From: Clostridia bacterium
GTDB taxonomy: Bacteria; Bacillota; Clostridia; Oscillospirales; CAG-272
Assembly (NCBI GenBank): GCA_017518025.1
Contig: JAFWWR010000077.1
Location: 1-13,014, forward strand
DNA: 13,014 bases
Direction: 5' to 3'
A program made the translations under genes and the position numbers. The notes beneath the pieces are model-generated. The model searched no databases. It was given only the letters and a program-made list of their open reading frames with translations, and was not told the origin of the DNA. Below, piece by piece: positions 6,793-13,014 of this stretch (its first letter is position 1; every line of letters begins with the position of its first letter).

Positions 6793-8241
6793 TTACGCCT
6801 CCCGGGCGTTTTTCTTGTTTTCGCTTATTTTCGTATCGAATTTGTTCTTTTCCGCGTTTTCGGGCACCGCAGTGGGGTATTTGCCGTCAAAGCACGCGGA
6901 GCAGAGACCGTTCACCGTGCAGTCGTTCGCGATCTTCTTCACGTTCTCAAGGGAGAGGAATCCGAGGGAGTCCACCCCGATGATCTCCGCCATCTCCTTC
7001 ACCGAGTGGTGGCACGCGATGAGGGCGTCGCGGGAATCTATGTCCGTTCCGTAGTAGCAGGGGTTCAGGAACTCGGGAGAAGAGACCCTCATGTGGACCT
7101 CGGTGGCTCCCGCTTCACGGAGCAGCTTCACGATCTGGCCGCTGGTGGTGCCGCGGACGATGGAGTCGTCGATCATGACGACTCTCTTTCCCTTGACCAC
7201 GGAGGGGACCGGGTTCAGCTTGATCCTGACCAGATCCTCGCGGGATTTCTGCCCGGGAACGATGAACGTCCTGCCGATGTACTTGTTCTTGATGAATCCG
7301 ATGCCGTAGGGGATGCCGGACTGGCGCGCGTAACCGATGGCGGCGTCGAGGCCGGAGTCCGGCACGCCGATGACCACGTCCGCCATGACGGGGTGCTCGA
7401 TGGCCAGAAACGTGCCCGCGCGGACCCGCGCCTCGTGGACGGAACAGCCGTCGATGACCGAGTCGGGACGCGCGAAGTAGATGTACTCGAACACGCAGAG
7501 GGAGTGAGGAGTCTCGCCGCAGTGATCCCTGATGGAGCGAACGCCGTTCTTGTCGAAGACTATGATCTCGCCGGGCTCCACGTCGCGGATGAATTCCGCG
7601 CCGACGGAGTCGAGAGCGCAGGTCTCGGAGGCGATGATATAGTCGCCGTTCTTCCTCTTGCCGTAGCAGAGGGGACGGAACCCGCCGGGGTCCCGCACCG
7701 CGATCATCTTGGACGGAGACATGATAACCAGGGAATACGCCCCTTTTATCACGTTCATGGCGCCGTTCACCGCTTCCTCGATGGACGGGGCGGCGAGCCG
7801 CTGTTTCGTAATGATGTAGGATATGACCTCGGTGTCGCTTGACGTGTGGAAGATGGAACCCTGAAGCTCCAGCTCGGCGCGGAGCTCGGCGGAATTGGTT
7901 AGATTGCCGTTGTGAGCCAGCGCCATCCTGCCCTTTATGTGGTTCACCACGATGGGCTGGGCGTTGCTCCTGTCGGAGCTGCCCGTGGTCCCGTAACGGA
8001 CGTGGCCTATCGCCATGTTGCCCTCTCCGAGGCGTTCGAGGCTTCTGTGGCTGAACACGTCGCCTACAAGGCCGTTGTCCTTGTACGCCGTGAGAACGCC
8101 GTCGTCGTTCACGACGATGCCGCAGCTCTCCTGTCCTCTGTGCTGGAGGGCGAACAGGCCGTAGTACACCGTGTCGCCGAGATACGCTCTTTCGTTTGCG
8201 AAGACTCCGAATACTCCGCATTCCTCGTGGATATTTGACAT
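6793..8241 (-). CDS. purF: Amidophosphoribosyltransferase (glutamine PRPP amidotransferase)
   Basis: PurF makes phosphoribosylamine from PRPP and glutamine, the committed and usually feedback-inhibited step of purine synthesis. The protein has 482 residues. The N-terminal glutaminase domain starts at C8 in EECGVFGVF, so a leader of only 7 residues must be removed to expose the nucleophile. Glutaminase motifs are LQHRGQES (32-39) and AHNGNLTN (109-116). The C-terminal phosphoribosyltransferase domain has VVMIDDSIVRGTT (354-366). C249, C395, C447 and C450 match the four iron-sulfur ligands of the Bacillus subtilis enzyme, so this is the oxygen-sensitive [4Fe-4S] class. The last 25 residues or so are rich in Lys, Asn and Glu and look unstructured. 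The ATG has AAAGGA about 8 bases upstream; the gap after purC is 29 bases. Confidence 0.97.
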   Translation of the reverse strand: MSNIHEECGVFGVFANERAYLGDTVYYGLFALQHRGQESCGIVVNDDGVLTAYKDNGLVGDVFSHRSLERLGEGNMAIGHVRYGTTGSSDRSNAQPIVVNHIKGRMALAHNGNLTNSAELRAELELQGSIFHTSSDTEVISYIITKQRLAAPSIEEAVNGAMNVIKGAYSLVIMSPSKMIAVRDPGGFRPLCYGKRKNGDYIIASETCALDSVGAEFIRDVEPGEIIVFDKNGVRSIRDHCGETPHSLCVFEYIYFARPDSVIDGCSVHEARVRAGTFLAIEHPVMADVVIGVPDSGLDAAIGYARQSGIPYGIGFIKNKYIGRTFIVPGQKSREDLVRIKLNPVPSVVKGKRVVMIDDSIVRGTTSGQIVKLLREAGATEVHMRVSSPEFLNPCYYGTDIDSRDALIACHHSVKEMAEIIGVDSLGFLSLENVKKIANDCTVNGLCSACFDGKYPTAVPENAEKNKFDTKISENKKNAREA

Positions 8242-8270
8242 CTTTTATTTCCTTTCCCGGGACGACGGGC

Positions 8271-8981
8271 TCAGTCGCCCATCAGTCTCCTCATGATCTC
8301 GTTGTAGGCGTCCTCTACGCCGCCGAGGTCTCTTCTGAAACGGTCCTTGTCGAGCTTCTCGTTTGTCTCGCTGTCCCAGAAGCGGCAGGTGTCGGGAGAG
8401 ATCTCGTCCGCCAGAACGATAGTCCCGTCGGGCAGTCTGCCGAACTCGAGCTTGAAGTCAACGAGCTTGATGCCGAGGGACAGAAGGTACGCCTTCATCA
8501 CGTCGTTCACCTTGAAGGCCAGCTCCTTGATCCGCGCGATCTCCTCTTTGGTGGCGAGCTTCAGCGCCAGCGCGTGGTAGGAGTTGATCAGCGGGTCCCC
8601 GAGGTCGTCGTTCTTGTAGGAGAATTCGATGGTGGGCTCGTCGAATACGATCCCTTCCTCCACGCCGTACTTCTTCGAGAAGGAGCCGGCGGAGATGTTG
8701 CGGATGATGACCTCGAGAGGCACGATCTGCACCTTCTTCACCACGGTCTCGCGCTCGGAGATCTCCTCCACCAGGTGAGTGGGCACGCCCTCTTTTTCGA
8801 GCATCCGCATCATGTGGTTCGAGACTCTGTTGTTTATGACGCCCTTGCCGGCGATGGTCCCCTTCTTGAGACCGTTGAACGCCGTAGCGTCGTCCTTGTA
8901 TTCCACGACGACCAGATTCGGGTCGTCGGTATTGAATACCTTTTTCGCTTTTCCCTCGTAGATCTGCTCTCTCTTTTCCAT
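8271..8981 (-). CDS. purC: Phosphoribosylaminoimidazole-succinocarboxamide synthase (SAICAR synthetase)
   Basis: PurC couples CAIR and aspartate with ATP to form SAICAR, step 7 of purine synthesis. The 236 residues agree with the short bacterial form. Motifs are YEGKAKKVF (8-16), KDDATAFNG (29-37), IIRNISAGSFSKKYG (92-106), DFKLEFG (175-181) and DEISPDTCRFWD (192-203). The ATG has AAAGGA about 10 bases upstream. It follows purE across the longest spacer of the window (46 bases) and precedes purF by 29 bases. The next enzyme needed, adenylosuccinate lyase PurB, is not encoded in the window. Confidence 0.97.
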   Translation of the reverse strand: MEKREQIYEGKAKKVFNTDDPNLVVVEYKDDATAFNGLKKGTIAGKGVINNRVSNHMMRMLEKEGVPTHLVEEISERETVVKKVQIVPLEVIIRNISAGSFSKKYGVEEGIVFDEPTIEFSYKNDDLGDPLINSYHALALKLATKEEIARIKELAFKVNDVMKAYLLSLGIKLVDFKLEFGRLPDGTIVLADEISPDTCRFWDSETNEKLDKDRFRRDLGGVEDAYNEIMRRLMGD

Positions 8982-9027
8982 TTTTCTCTCGTCCTTTCTT
9001 TTATGTAAAACTTGGTTTTTGACTGTG
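8982..9027 (-). other. Longest intergenic spacer (purE-purC), AT-rich, weak promoter or hairpin candidate
   Basis: This 46-base spacer is clearly richer in A and T than the surrounding genes. On the minus strand CTGACA (9031-9026) and TACATA (9007-9002) are 18 bases apart, a poor sigma-70-like pair: five of six matches at -35 but only three of six at -10. The same stretch can also fold: AAAACT (9037-9032) with AGTTTT (9012-9007), enclosing a small TGAC/GTCA hairpin. There is no T-run after it, so it does not look like a terminator. The function is uncertain; it may only be a ribosome binding region for purC (AAAGGA near the purC ATG). Confidence 0.25.
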
Positions 9028-9513
9028 TCAGAGTTTTGAGACCTCTTCGTTCTTTTTCAGAACGTCCGCCTTCGACGCCTCCCTTTTCGCCTCCAGCGCC
9101 TCGCGGACGCCCTCGTCCGTGACGGCGATGATCTCCGCGGCGAGATAAGCCGCGTTTGCCGCGCCGTCCACCGCCACCGTCGCCACCGGGATGCCGGAGG
9201 GCATCTGCACGGTGGAGAGAAGCGCGTCGAGGCCGCCGAACGCCGCCGACTTTACAGGGATACCGATCACAGGCAGGGTGGTGTTCGCCGCCACGGCGCC
9301 AGCCAGGTGCGCCGCCATTCCCGCCGCCGCGATTATGACGCCAAAGCCGTTGTCACGCGCCGATCTGCTGAAGTCACGGGCCTCGTCCGGCGTTCTGTGG
9401 GCGGAGAAAACGTGGGTCTCATAGGGGATCCCCAGGTCCTTCAGAACGTTGATCGCTTTTTCCACGACGGGAAGATCGCTCGTGCTTCCCATGATGATGC
9501 CGACTTTTTTCAT
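9028..9513 (-). CDS. purE: N5-carboxyaminoimidazole ribonucleotide mutase (class I-like PurE)
   Basis: PurE produces CAIR, step 6 of purine synthesis. The 161 residues are a complete PurE. It has the GSTSD phosphate site (9-13), FSAHRTPDEA (36-45) with the catalytic-site H39, AAAGMAAHLAG (62-72), LDALLSTVQMPSGIPVATVAVDGAANAA and a short charged tail. The SAHRTP and AAHLAG signatures match the bacterial class I type, which usually moves a carboxyl group from N5-CAIR made by PurK, rather than class II, which uses AIR and CO2 and has SAHKT. No purK is seen here. The ATG has GGGAGGA upstream with a 10-base spacing; a three-codon ATG-AAA-AAA frame lies between the box and the start and ends on it. 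The gap after pyrI is 17 bases, marking the pyrimidine-purine junction. Confidence 0.95.
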   Translation of the reverse strand: MKKVGIIMGSTSDLPVVEKAINVLKDLGIPYETHVFSAHRTPDEARDFSRSARDNGFGVIIAAAGMAAHLAGAVAANTTLPVIGIPVKSAAFGGLDALLSTVQMPSGIPVATVAVDGAANAAYLAAEIIAVTDEGVREALEAKREASKADVLKKNEEVSKL

Positions 9514-9530
9514 TTTTTCATATCCTCCCG

Positions 9531-9962
9531 TCAGTTTGAATTATGGTCCTTGGCCCGCGCCTCGCAGTACGCGCATCTGTAAACCGGGCCCTTCGGATCG
9601 CTTAACCTGAATATCTGCGGAAGATTTTCTTCCGTTGAGGTGATGCACCGGGGATTTGAACACCTGATGACTCCCGTGAGCACCTCGGGAAGCTCGATCT
9701 TCTTCTTTTCGACGACCTTGCCGCCGCGGATCACGTCCACGGTGACGCCGGGGTCCACGTACCCGAGCACGTCCGTGTCGACGCCGATGTCGGAGTCGAT
9801 CTTGATGATGTCTTTTTTTCCCATTTTCCGGCTGGGGACGTTCTTGATTATCGCCACCGAGCAGTCCAGGTCGTCCAGTCCCAACAGACGGTAAAGGGTC
9901 ATGCCCCTGCCCGCCGTGATGTGGTCTATGACGATGCCTTCTTTGATGGAATCAATATTCAT
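9531..9962 (-). CDS. pyrI: Aspartate carbamoyltransferase regulatory chain
   Basis: PyrI has no catalytic activity. In E. coli it binds nucleotides and joins catalytic PyrB trimers into an allosteric holoenzyme. The 143 residues are close to the E. coli size (about 153). The N-terminal allosteric domain begins IKEGIVIDHITAGRG (6-20). The C-terminal zinc domain has C101, C106, C130 and C133 in a CxxxxC...CxxC pattern equivalent to E. coli C109, C114, C138 and C141. All four ligands are present, so assembly with PyrB is expected. The ATG follows the pyrB stop by 18 bases, with an AAAGG box in between. Control by CTP and ATP is known for E. coli and only inferred here. Confidence 0.96.
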   Translation of the reverse strand: MNIDSIKEGIVIDHITAGRGMTLYRLLGLDDLDCSVAIIKNVPSRKMGKKDIIKIDSDIGVDTDVLGYVDPGVTVDVIRGGKVVEKKKIELPEVLTGVIRCSNPRCITSTEENLPQIFRLSDPKGPVYRCAYCEARAKDHNSN

Positions 9963-9980
9963 TCAGCGCCGCCTTTCCGC

Positions 9981-10895
9981 TCAGTCGATGCCGAGAAGCA
10001 TCAGGATGAGCGCCATTCTGATGTACTTGCCGTAGAGCACCTGCCTGAAGTAGCAGGCGCGGGGGTCGGAGTCGATCTCCGGGCTTATCTCGTTGACCCG
10101 GGGCAGCGGGTGCATGACGATCATGTCCTCCCGCGCCGCTTTCATTTTCTGCTGGGTGAGGATGTAGCTGTCGCGGAGCCGCAGGTAGTCCTCCTCGTTG
10201 AAGAACCGTTCCCGCTGGACTCTCGTCATGTAAAGGATGTCGAGTTTCCCGATGGAGCCGTCGAGATCGGTGGTCTCCTCGTAGGGGATGCCGTTCTTTT
10301 CAAGCACGCCCTGTCTGACGTAGCCGGGGATCTTCAGCTCCGCGGGGGAGATGAAGACGAATTTGATCCCGCCGTAACGGGACAGAGCCGAGATCAGCGA
10401 ATGGACCGTCCTGCCGAACTTCAGGTCTCCGCAGAGACCCACGGTGAGGCCCCCGAGCCGTCCCTTTTCTTTTTTGATGGTGAGCAGATCCGTCAGGGTC
10501 TGCGTGGGGTGGTTGTGGCCGCCGTCCCCGGCGTTTATCACCGGGATCGTGGCGTTCCTCGACGCCACCAGCGGCGCGCCCTCCTTCGGGTGGCGCATGG
10601 CGATGACGTCCGCGTAGCAGCTCACAGTCTTCGCCGTGTCCGCCACGCTCTCGCCCTTTGCCGCGGACGATGATTGCGACTCGGAGAATCCGAGGACGTT
10701 TCCCCCGAGCTCGTACATCGCCGCCTCGAAGCTGAGGCGCGTCCGGGTGGAGGGCTCGTAGAACAGAGTCGCCAGTTTTTTGCCCCGGCACTTGTCCGCG
10801 TATTTTTCGGGATGAGCGATGATGTCCTCCGCTTTCGCGATGAGGGCGTCCACCTCGCCGAGGTCGAGTTCCGTTATGTCAATAAGGCTTCTCAC
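9981..10895 (-). CDS. pyrB: Aspartate carbamoyltransferase catalytic chain
   Basis: PyrB condenses carbamoyl phosphate and aspartate to carbamoyl aspartate, the first step specific to pyrimidines. Numbered from the GTG start it has 304 residues, the normal catalytic chain length. The carbamoyl phosphate site is FYEPSTRTRLSFE (45-57) with STRTR at 49-53. K80 in the SSSAAKGES loop corresponds to E. coli K84. HPTQ (129-132) and VMHPLPRVNEIS (260-271) are also present. An in-frame ATG lies six codons upstream at 10913-10911 but has no ribosome binding site. AAAGGCGG at 10910-10903 lies 7 bases before GTG at 10895-10893, and that start gives the family-typical RSLIDITEL beginning. PyrI follows directly, so the allosteric form is likely. 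Confidence 0.96.
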   Translation of the reverse strand: MRSLIDITELDLGEVDALIAKAEDIIAHPEKYADKCRGKKLATLFYEPSTRTRLSFEAAMYELGGNVLGFSESQSSSAAKGESVADTAKTVSCYADVIAMRHPKEGAPLVASRNATIPVINAGDGGHNHPTQTLTDLLTIKKEKGRLGGLTVGLCGDLKFGRTVHSLISALSRYGGIKFVFISPAELKIPGYVRQGVLEKNGIPYEETTDLDGSIGKLDILYMTRVQRERFFNEEDYLRLRDSYILTQQKMKAAREDMIVMHPLPRVNEISPEIDSDPRACYFRQVLYGKYIRMALILMLLGID

Positions 10896-10902
10896 GTCGG
10901 TA

Positions 10903-10910
10903 CCGCCTTT
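10903..10910 (-). promoter_or_regulatory. Ribosome binding site that decides the GTG start of pyrB
   Basis: The minus strand reads AAAGGCGG, 7 bases before GTG at 10895. The box lies inside the reading frame extended to the upstream ATG (10913), which itself has only an A-rich leader with no Shine-Dalgarno match. The GTG start also matches the usual N-terminus of the family. Confidence 0.65.
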
Positions 10911-10925
10911 CATTTGGTATCTGTT

Positions 10926-11570
10926 TTATTTTCCCGCGCCGATCCAGCTCTCGTCCGAGGGGTTATCGCGGAAGCGGAGCAGTCTCTCGACGTCTCTCTC
11001 CCTGATATATCCCGTTTCGGCGGCGCGGCGCACCACCGCGTCGAAGTTCGTGAGACTGATGTTCTTCACCTTCGCCTCCGCGAGCCGCTCGATCCCTTTT
11101 TTCATGCCGTAGGTGAAGATGCTGACCACGCCGAGTACGTCGGCTCCCGCTTCGCGGAGCGCCTCGACGGTCTCGATGACGGAGCCGCCGGTGGAGATCA
11201 GGTCCTCCACCACCACGGTCTTCTGTCCGGGGGTGAGTTTTCCCTCGATCCGGTTCTGCCTGCCGTGGTCCTTGGCGCCGCCTCTGACGTAGCCCATGGG
11301 GAGACCCAGCAGATGCGCCGTGATGGCGGCGTGGGCGATGCCCGCCGTGGACGTGCCCATAAGGATCTCCGCGTCGGGGTAGTTCTCGTTCACCAGATCG
11401 GCGAGCCCTTCCTCCACGTCTATTCTGACGGACGGGGCGGAAAGGGTCAGCCGGTTGTCGCAGTATACGGGGCTCTTGATGCCGCTTGCCCAGGTGAAGG
11501 GCTCGTCCGGCCTCAGGAACACCGCGCCGATCTTGAGAAGGTCTTCCGCAATTCTTATCTCGATACTCAT
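10926..11570 (-). CDS. pyrE: Orotate phosphoribosyltransferase
   Basis: PyrE attaches the ribose phosphate of PRPP to orotate, giving OMP. The protein has 214 residues and is a type I phosphoribosyltransferase. It shows FTWASGIKSPVYCDNR (25-40) near the orotate site, the mobile loop AKDHGRQNRIEG (99-110) and the PRPP-binding loop VVVEDLISTGGS (119-130). The open frame runs 70 codons further upstream, but that part overlaps pyrF and has the Arg-rich look of a wrong frame. ATG at 11570-11568 has GGAGG 5 bases upstream and yields the typical start. The pyrF stop lies 11 bases upstream, placing the binding site in the gap. The next gene, pyrB, starts 30 bases downstream. Confidence 0.95.
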   Translation of the reverse strand: MSIEIRIAEDLLKIGAVFLRPDEPFTWASGIKSPVYCDNRLTLSAPSVRIDVEEGLADLVNENYPDAEILMGTSTAGIAHAAITAHLLGLPMGYVRGGAKDHGRQNRIEGKLTPGQKTVVVEDLISTGGSVIETVEALREAGADVLGVVSIFTYGMKKGIERLAEAKVKNISLTNFDAVVRRAAETGYIRERDVERLLRFRDNPSDESWIGAGK

Positions 11571-11581
11571 ATCATCCTCCG

Positions 11582-12283
11582 TTATGATCCGCAAAAATCT
11601 CTCACGCATCTCGAAAACGCCCCGGCGGGATCGTCGGCGCCTGTGACCGCCCGGCCCACCACGATGTAGTCGGAACCGAGTTCTCTCGCCCTCTCCGGCG
11701 TGGTGATCCGCGCCTGATCCCCTTTTTCGGAATCGGCGAACCTGATCCCCGGGGTCACGGTGAGAAAACCGTCGCCGCATCTTCCGTGGACCTCCGCCGC
11801 CTCCAGCGGCGAGCAGACCACGCCGTCGAGGCCGGCTCTCTTCGCGTTCAGAGCGTACCCGGCGACCGCCTCTGCAAGAGGCCGGTCGATGAGAAGTTCG
11901 TTTTTCATCCGATCTCCGTCGATGGACGTGAGCATTGTCACCGCGATCAGTATCGGGCGCGTGCCGTCGGGCCTCGTCAGCCCCTCGACAGCCGCCTCCA
12001 TCATTGCCGCGCCGCCGGCGGCGTGGAGATTCACCATGTCCGCTCCGAGATCCCGGAGCGCCGCCATGGAGCGGCGGACCGTGTTCGGAATGTCGTGGAG
12101 CTTCAGGTCAAGGAATATCTTGTGGCCTCTCTCCTTTATCTCCCGCACTATCTCCGGGCCGGCGGAGTAGAACAGCTCCATGCCGATCTTGACGTAGGGC
12201 TTTCTGCCCTCGAACAGGTCGAGGAAACGGAGCGTTTCCTCCCGTCCCGGGAAATCACATGCAATTATAACGTCGCGTCCCAT
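11582..12283 (-). CDS. pyrF: Orotidine 5'-phosphate decarboxylase
   Basis: PyrF removes the carboxyl group of OMP to give UMP, the final step of the pathway. The 233 residues form a TIM barrel of the short bacterial type. The first strand is IIACDFPG (6-13). The catalytic segment KIFLDLKLHDIPNTV (55-69) carries the D59-K61-D64 set; the partner lysine is likely K32 in YVKIGMELF. TPGIR and VVGRAVTGADDPAGA near the C-terminus form the phosphate-binding end. The start ATG overlaps the pyrD stop by one base (TGATG), and GGAGGAG lies 7 bases upstream inside pyrD, so the two are translationally coupled. Confidence 0.96.
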   Translation of the reverse strand: MGRDVIIACDFPGREETLRFLDLFEGRKPYVKIGMELFYSAGPEIVREIKERGHKIFLDLKLHDIPNTVRRSMAALRDLGADMVNLHAAGGAAMMEAAVEGLTRPDGTRPILIAVTMLTSIDGDRMKNELLIDRPLAEAVAGYALNAKRAGLDGVVCSPLEAAEVHGRCGDGFLTVTPGIRFADSEKGDQARITTPERARELGSDYIVVGRAVTGADDPAGAFSRCVRDFCGS

Positions 12284-13014
12284 CAGTGCGCTCCTCCGAT
12301 TATCTCTTTCAGGTCGTCGATGCCGTATTTTTCCATAACGCGGGGCAGGTCGTTCACGATATCCCGGCAGGCGAAGGGATCGGTGAGATTCGCCGCGCCC
12401 ACCTCCACCGCGGAGGCGCCCGCCAGCATGAATTCGATCACGTCCTCGGCGGAGGCGATCCCGCCCATGCCGACCACGGGGATCTTCACCGCGCCGTACA
12501 CGTCGTATACCATCCGCACCGCCACCGGCTTCACCGCGGGTCCGGAGAGGCCGCCGGTCCGATTGGCGAGAAGCGGTTTTCTTGATCTCAGGTCTATCCT
12601 CATGCCGAGGAGCGTGTTGATAAGCGACACTCCGTCGGCGCCCGCTGCCTCCGCCGCTCTCGCGATCTCCGCGATATCGGTCACGTTGGGAGACAGCTTG
12701 ACGATGACTGGCTTCTTCGTCACTTTTTTCACCGCCGCCGTCACTTCCGCCGCCCCCTCGGGGGTCGTTCCGAATGCCATGCCGCCTCCGTGGACGTTGG
12801 GGCAGCTTACGTTGACCTCGATCCAGCCGATCTGCTCCACCCGGTCGAGCTTTTCGCAGGCGGCGGCGAAGTCGGAGACGGAAAAACCGCTGACGTTCGC
12901 CATGACCGGCTTTGAGAACACTTTTGCAAGTCTCGGCAGCTCCTCTTTGATCACCCGGTCCACGCCGGGATTCTGCAGACCCACGGCGTTGAGCATCCCC
13001 GACGGCGTTTCCGC
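12283..13014 (-). CDS. pyrD: Dihydroorotate dehydrogenase, class 1B-like catalytic subunit (5' end beyond window)
   Basis: PyrD oxidizes dihydroorotate to orotate with FMN, step 4 of pyrimidine synthesis. The last 243 codons are present; about 60 N-terminal residues lie beyond base 13014. The fragment begins AETPSGMLNAVGLQNPGVD, typical of the family. The active-site segment VNVSCPNVHGGG holds a catalytic-base cysteine (residue 71 of the fragment) rather than the serine of class 2 enzymes. It is followed by IVKLSPNVTDI, LINTLLGMRIDLRSRKP, NRTGGLSGPAVKPVA, and the FMN phosphate sites VVGMGGIASAEDV and VEVGAAN. These features point to the cytosolic class 1B type, which works with the electron-transfer subunit PyrK. 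PyrK is not in the window but is often encoded directly upstream, so it may lie just outside. The stop overlaps the pyrF start. Confidence 0.95.
   Translation of the reverse strand, partial: AETPSGMLNAVGLQNPGVDRVIKEELPRLAKVFSKPVMANVSGFSVSDFAAACEKLDRVEQIGWIEVNVSCPNVHGGGMAFGTTPEGAAEVTAAVKKVTKKPVIVKLSPNVTDIAEIARAAEAAGADGVSLINTLLGMRIDLRSRKPLLANRTGGLSGPAVKPVAVRMVYDVYGAVKIPVVGMGGIASAEDVIEFMLAGASAVEVGAANLTDPFACRDIVNDLPRVMEKYGIDDLKEIIGGAH

Noticed and set aside
9007..9037. Intrinsic terminator in the purE-purC spacer
   Set aside because: The possible stem is AT-rich and weak, the loop is large, and no run of T follows on the minus strand; purC then begins within 26 bases.
9921..11669. Two plus-strand open frames (250 and 331 codons) opposite pyrB and pyrE
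   Set aside because: They are antisense to well-identified genes, show no motif, and have no convincing ribosome binding site.
11571..11780. 70-codon upstream extension of the pyrE frame
   Set aside because: It overlaps the end of pyrF in another frame and is an Arg-rich shadow sequence. ATG at 11570 with GGAGG upstream gives the normal PyrE N-terminus.
1..13014. CRISPR arrays, tRNA or rRNA genes, insertion sequences, phage or defense genes
   Set aside because: I looked on both strands and found no direct repeat array, transposase, terminal inverted repeat or RNA gene pattern. Nearly every base lies in a biosynthetic gene.

Overview
The window is one dense, co-oriented gene cluster on the minus strand for de novo nucleotide synthesis. 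In the direction of transcription (high to low coordinates) the order is pyrD (5' end cut off), pyrF, pyrE, pyrB, pyrI, purE, purC, purF, purM, purN, a PurO-type IMP cyclohydrolase, a stand-alone AICAR transformylase, glyA, purD and purL (3' part cut off). That is 15 genes, each followed by the next within 50 bases or overlapping it. I see no convincing terminator, RNA gene, mobile element, repeat array or gene on the plus strand, and no gene-free stretch near 300 bases. The promoter must lie beyond base 13014.

The likely host is an anaerobic member of the Firmicutes, most probably a Clostridia-type gut or sediment bacterium. This is inference from several signs: GC content of about 60% (estimated by eye), strong AGGAGG-type ribosome binding sites, a Bacillus-type PurF with iron-sulfur cysteines, a class 1B-like PyrD, a separate PyrI, the long single-chain PurL, and AICAR transformylase and IMP cyclohydrolase as two proteins. 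Species or genus cannot be read from the sequence.

Bases 9531-13014 hold the pyrimidine block: aspartate transcarbamoylase (PyrB with regulatory chain PyrI), dihydroorotate dehydrogenase (PyrD), orotate phosphoribosyltransferase (PyrE) and OMP decarboxylase (PyrF). Carbamoyl-phosphate synthase, dihydroorotase (PyrC) and PyrK are not in the window.

Bases 1-9513 hold the purine block. PurF, PurD, PurN, PurL, PurM, PurE, PurC, the AICAR transformylase and the PurO-like cyclohydrolase cover every step from PRPP to IMP except adenylosuccinate lyase (PurB). PurK, which normally partners class I PurE, is also not here. GlyA sits between the transformylase and purD. It makes glycine, the PurD substrate, and methylene-THF, the precursor of the formyl donor used by PurN and the transformylase.

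The most distinctive point is the last two steps to IMP. The usual bifunctional PurH is replaced by a 394-residue transformylase-only protein and a neighbouring cyclohydrolase of the family first known from archaea (PurO). I found no sign of a wholly unknown system; the rest is a well-ordered biosynthetic supercluster with a few start-site and layout details worth checking.
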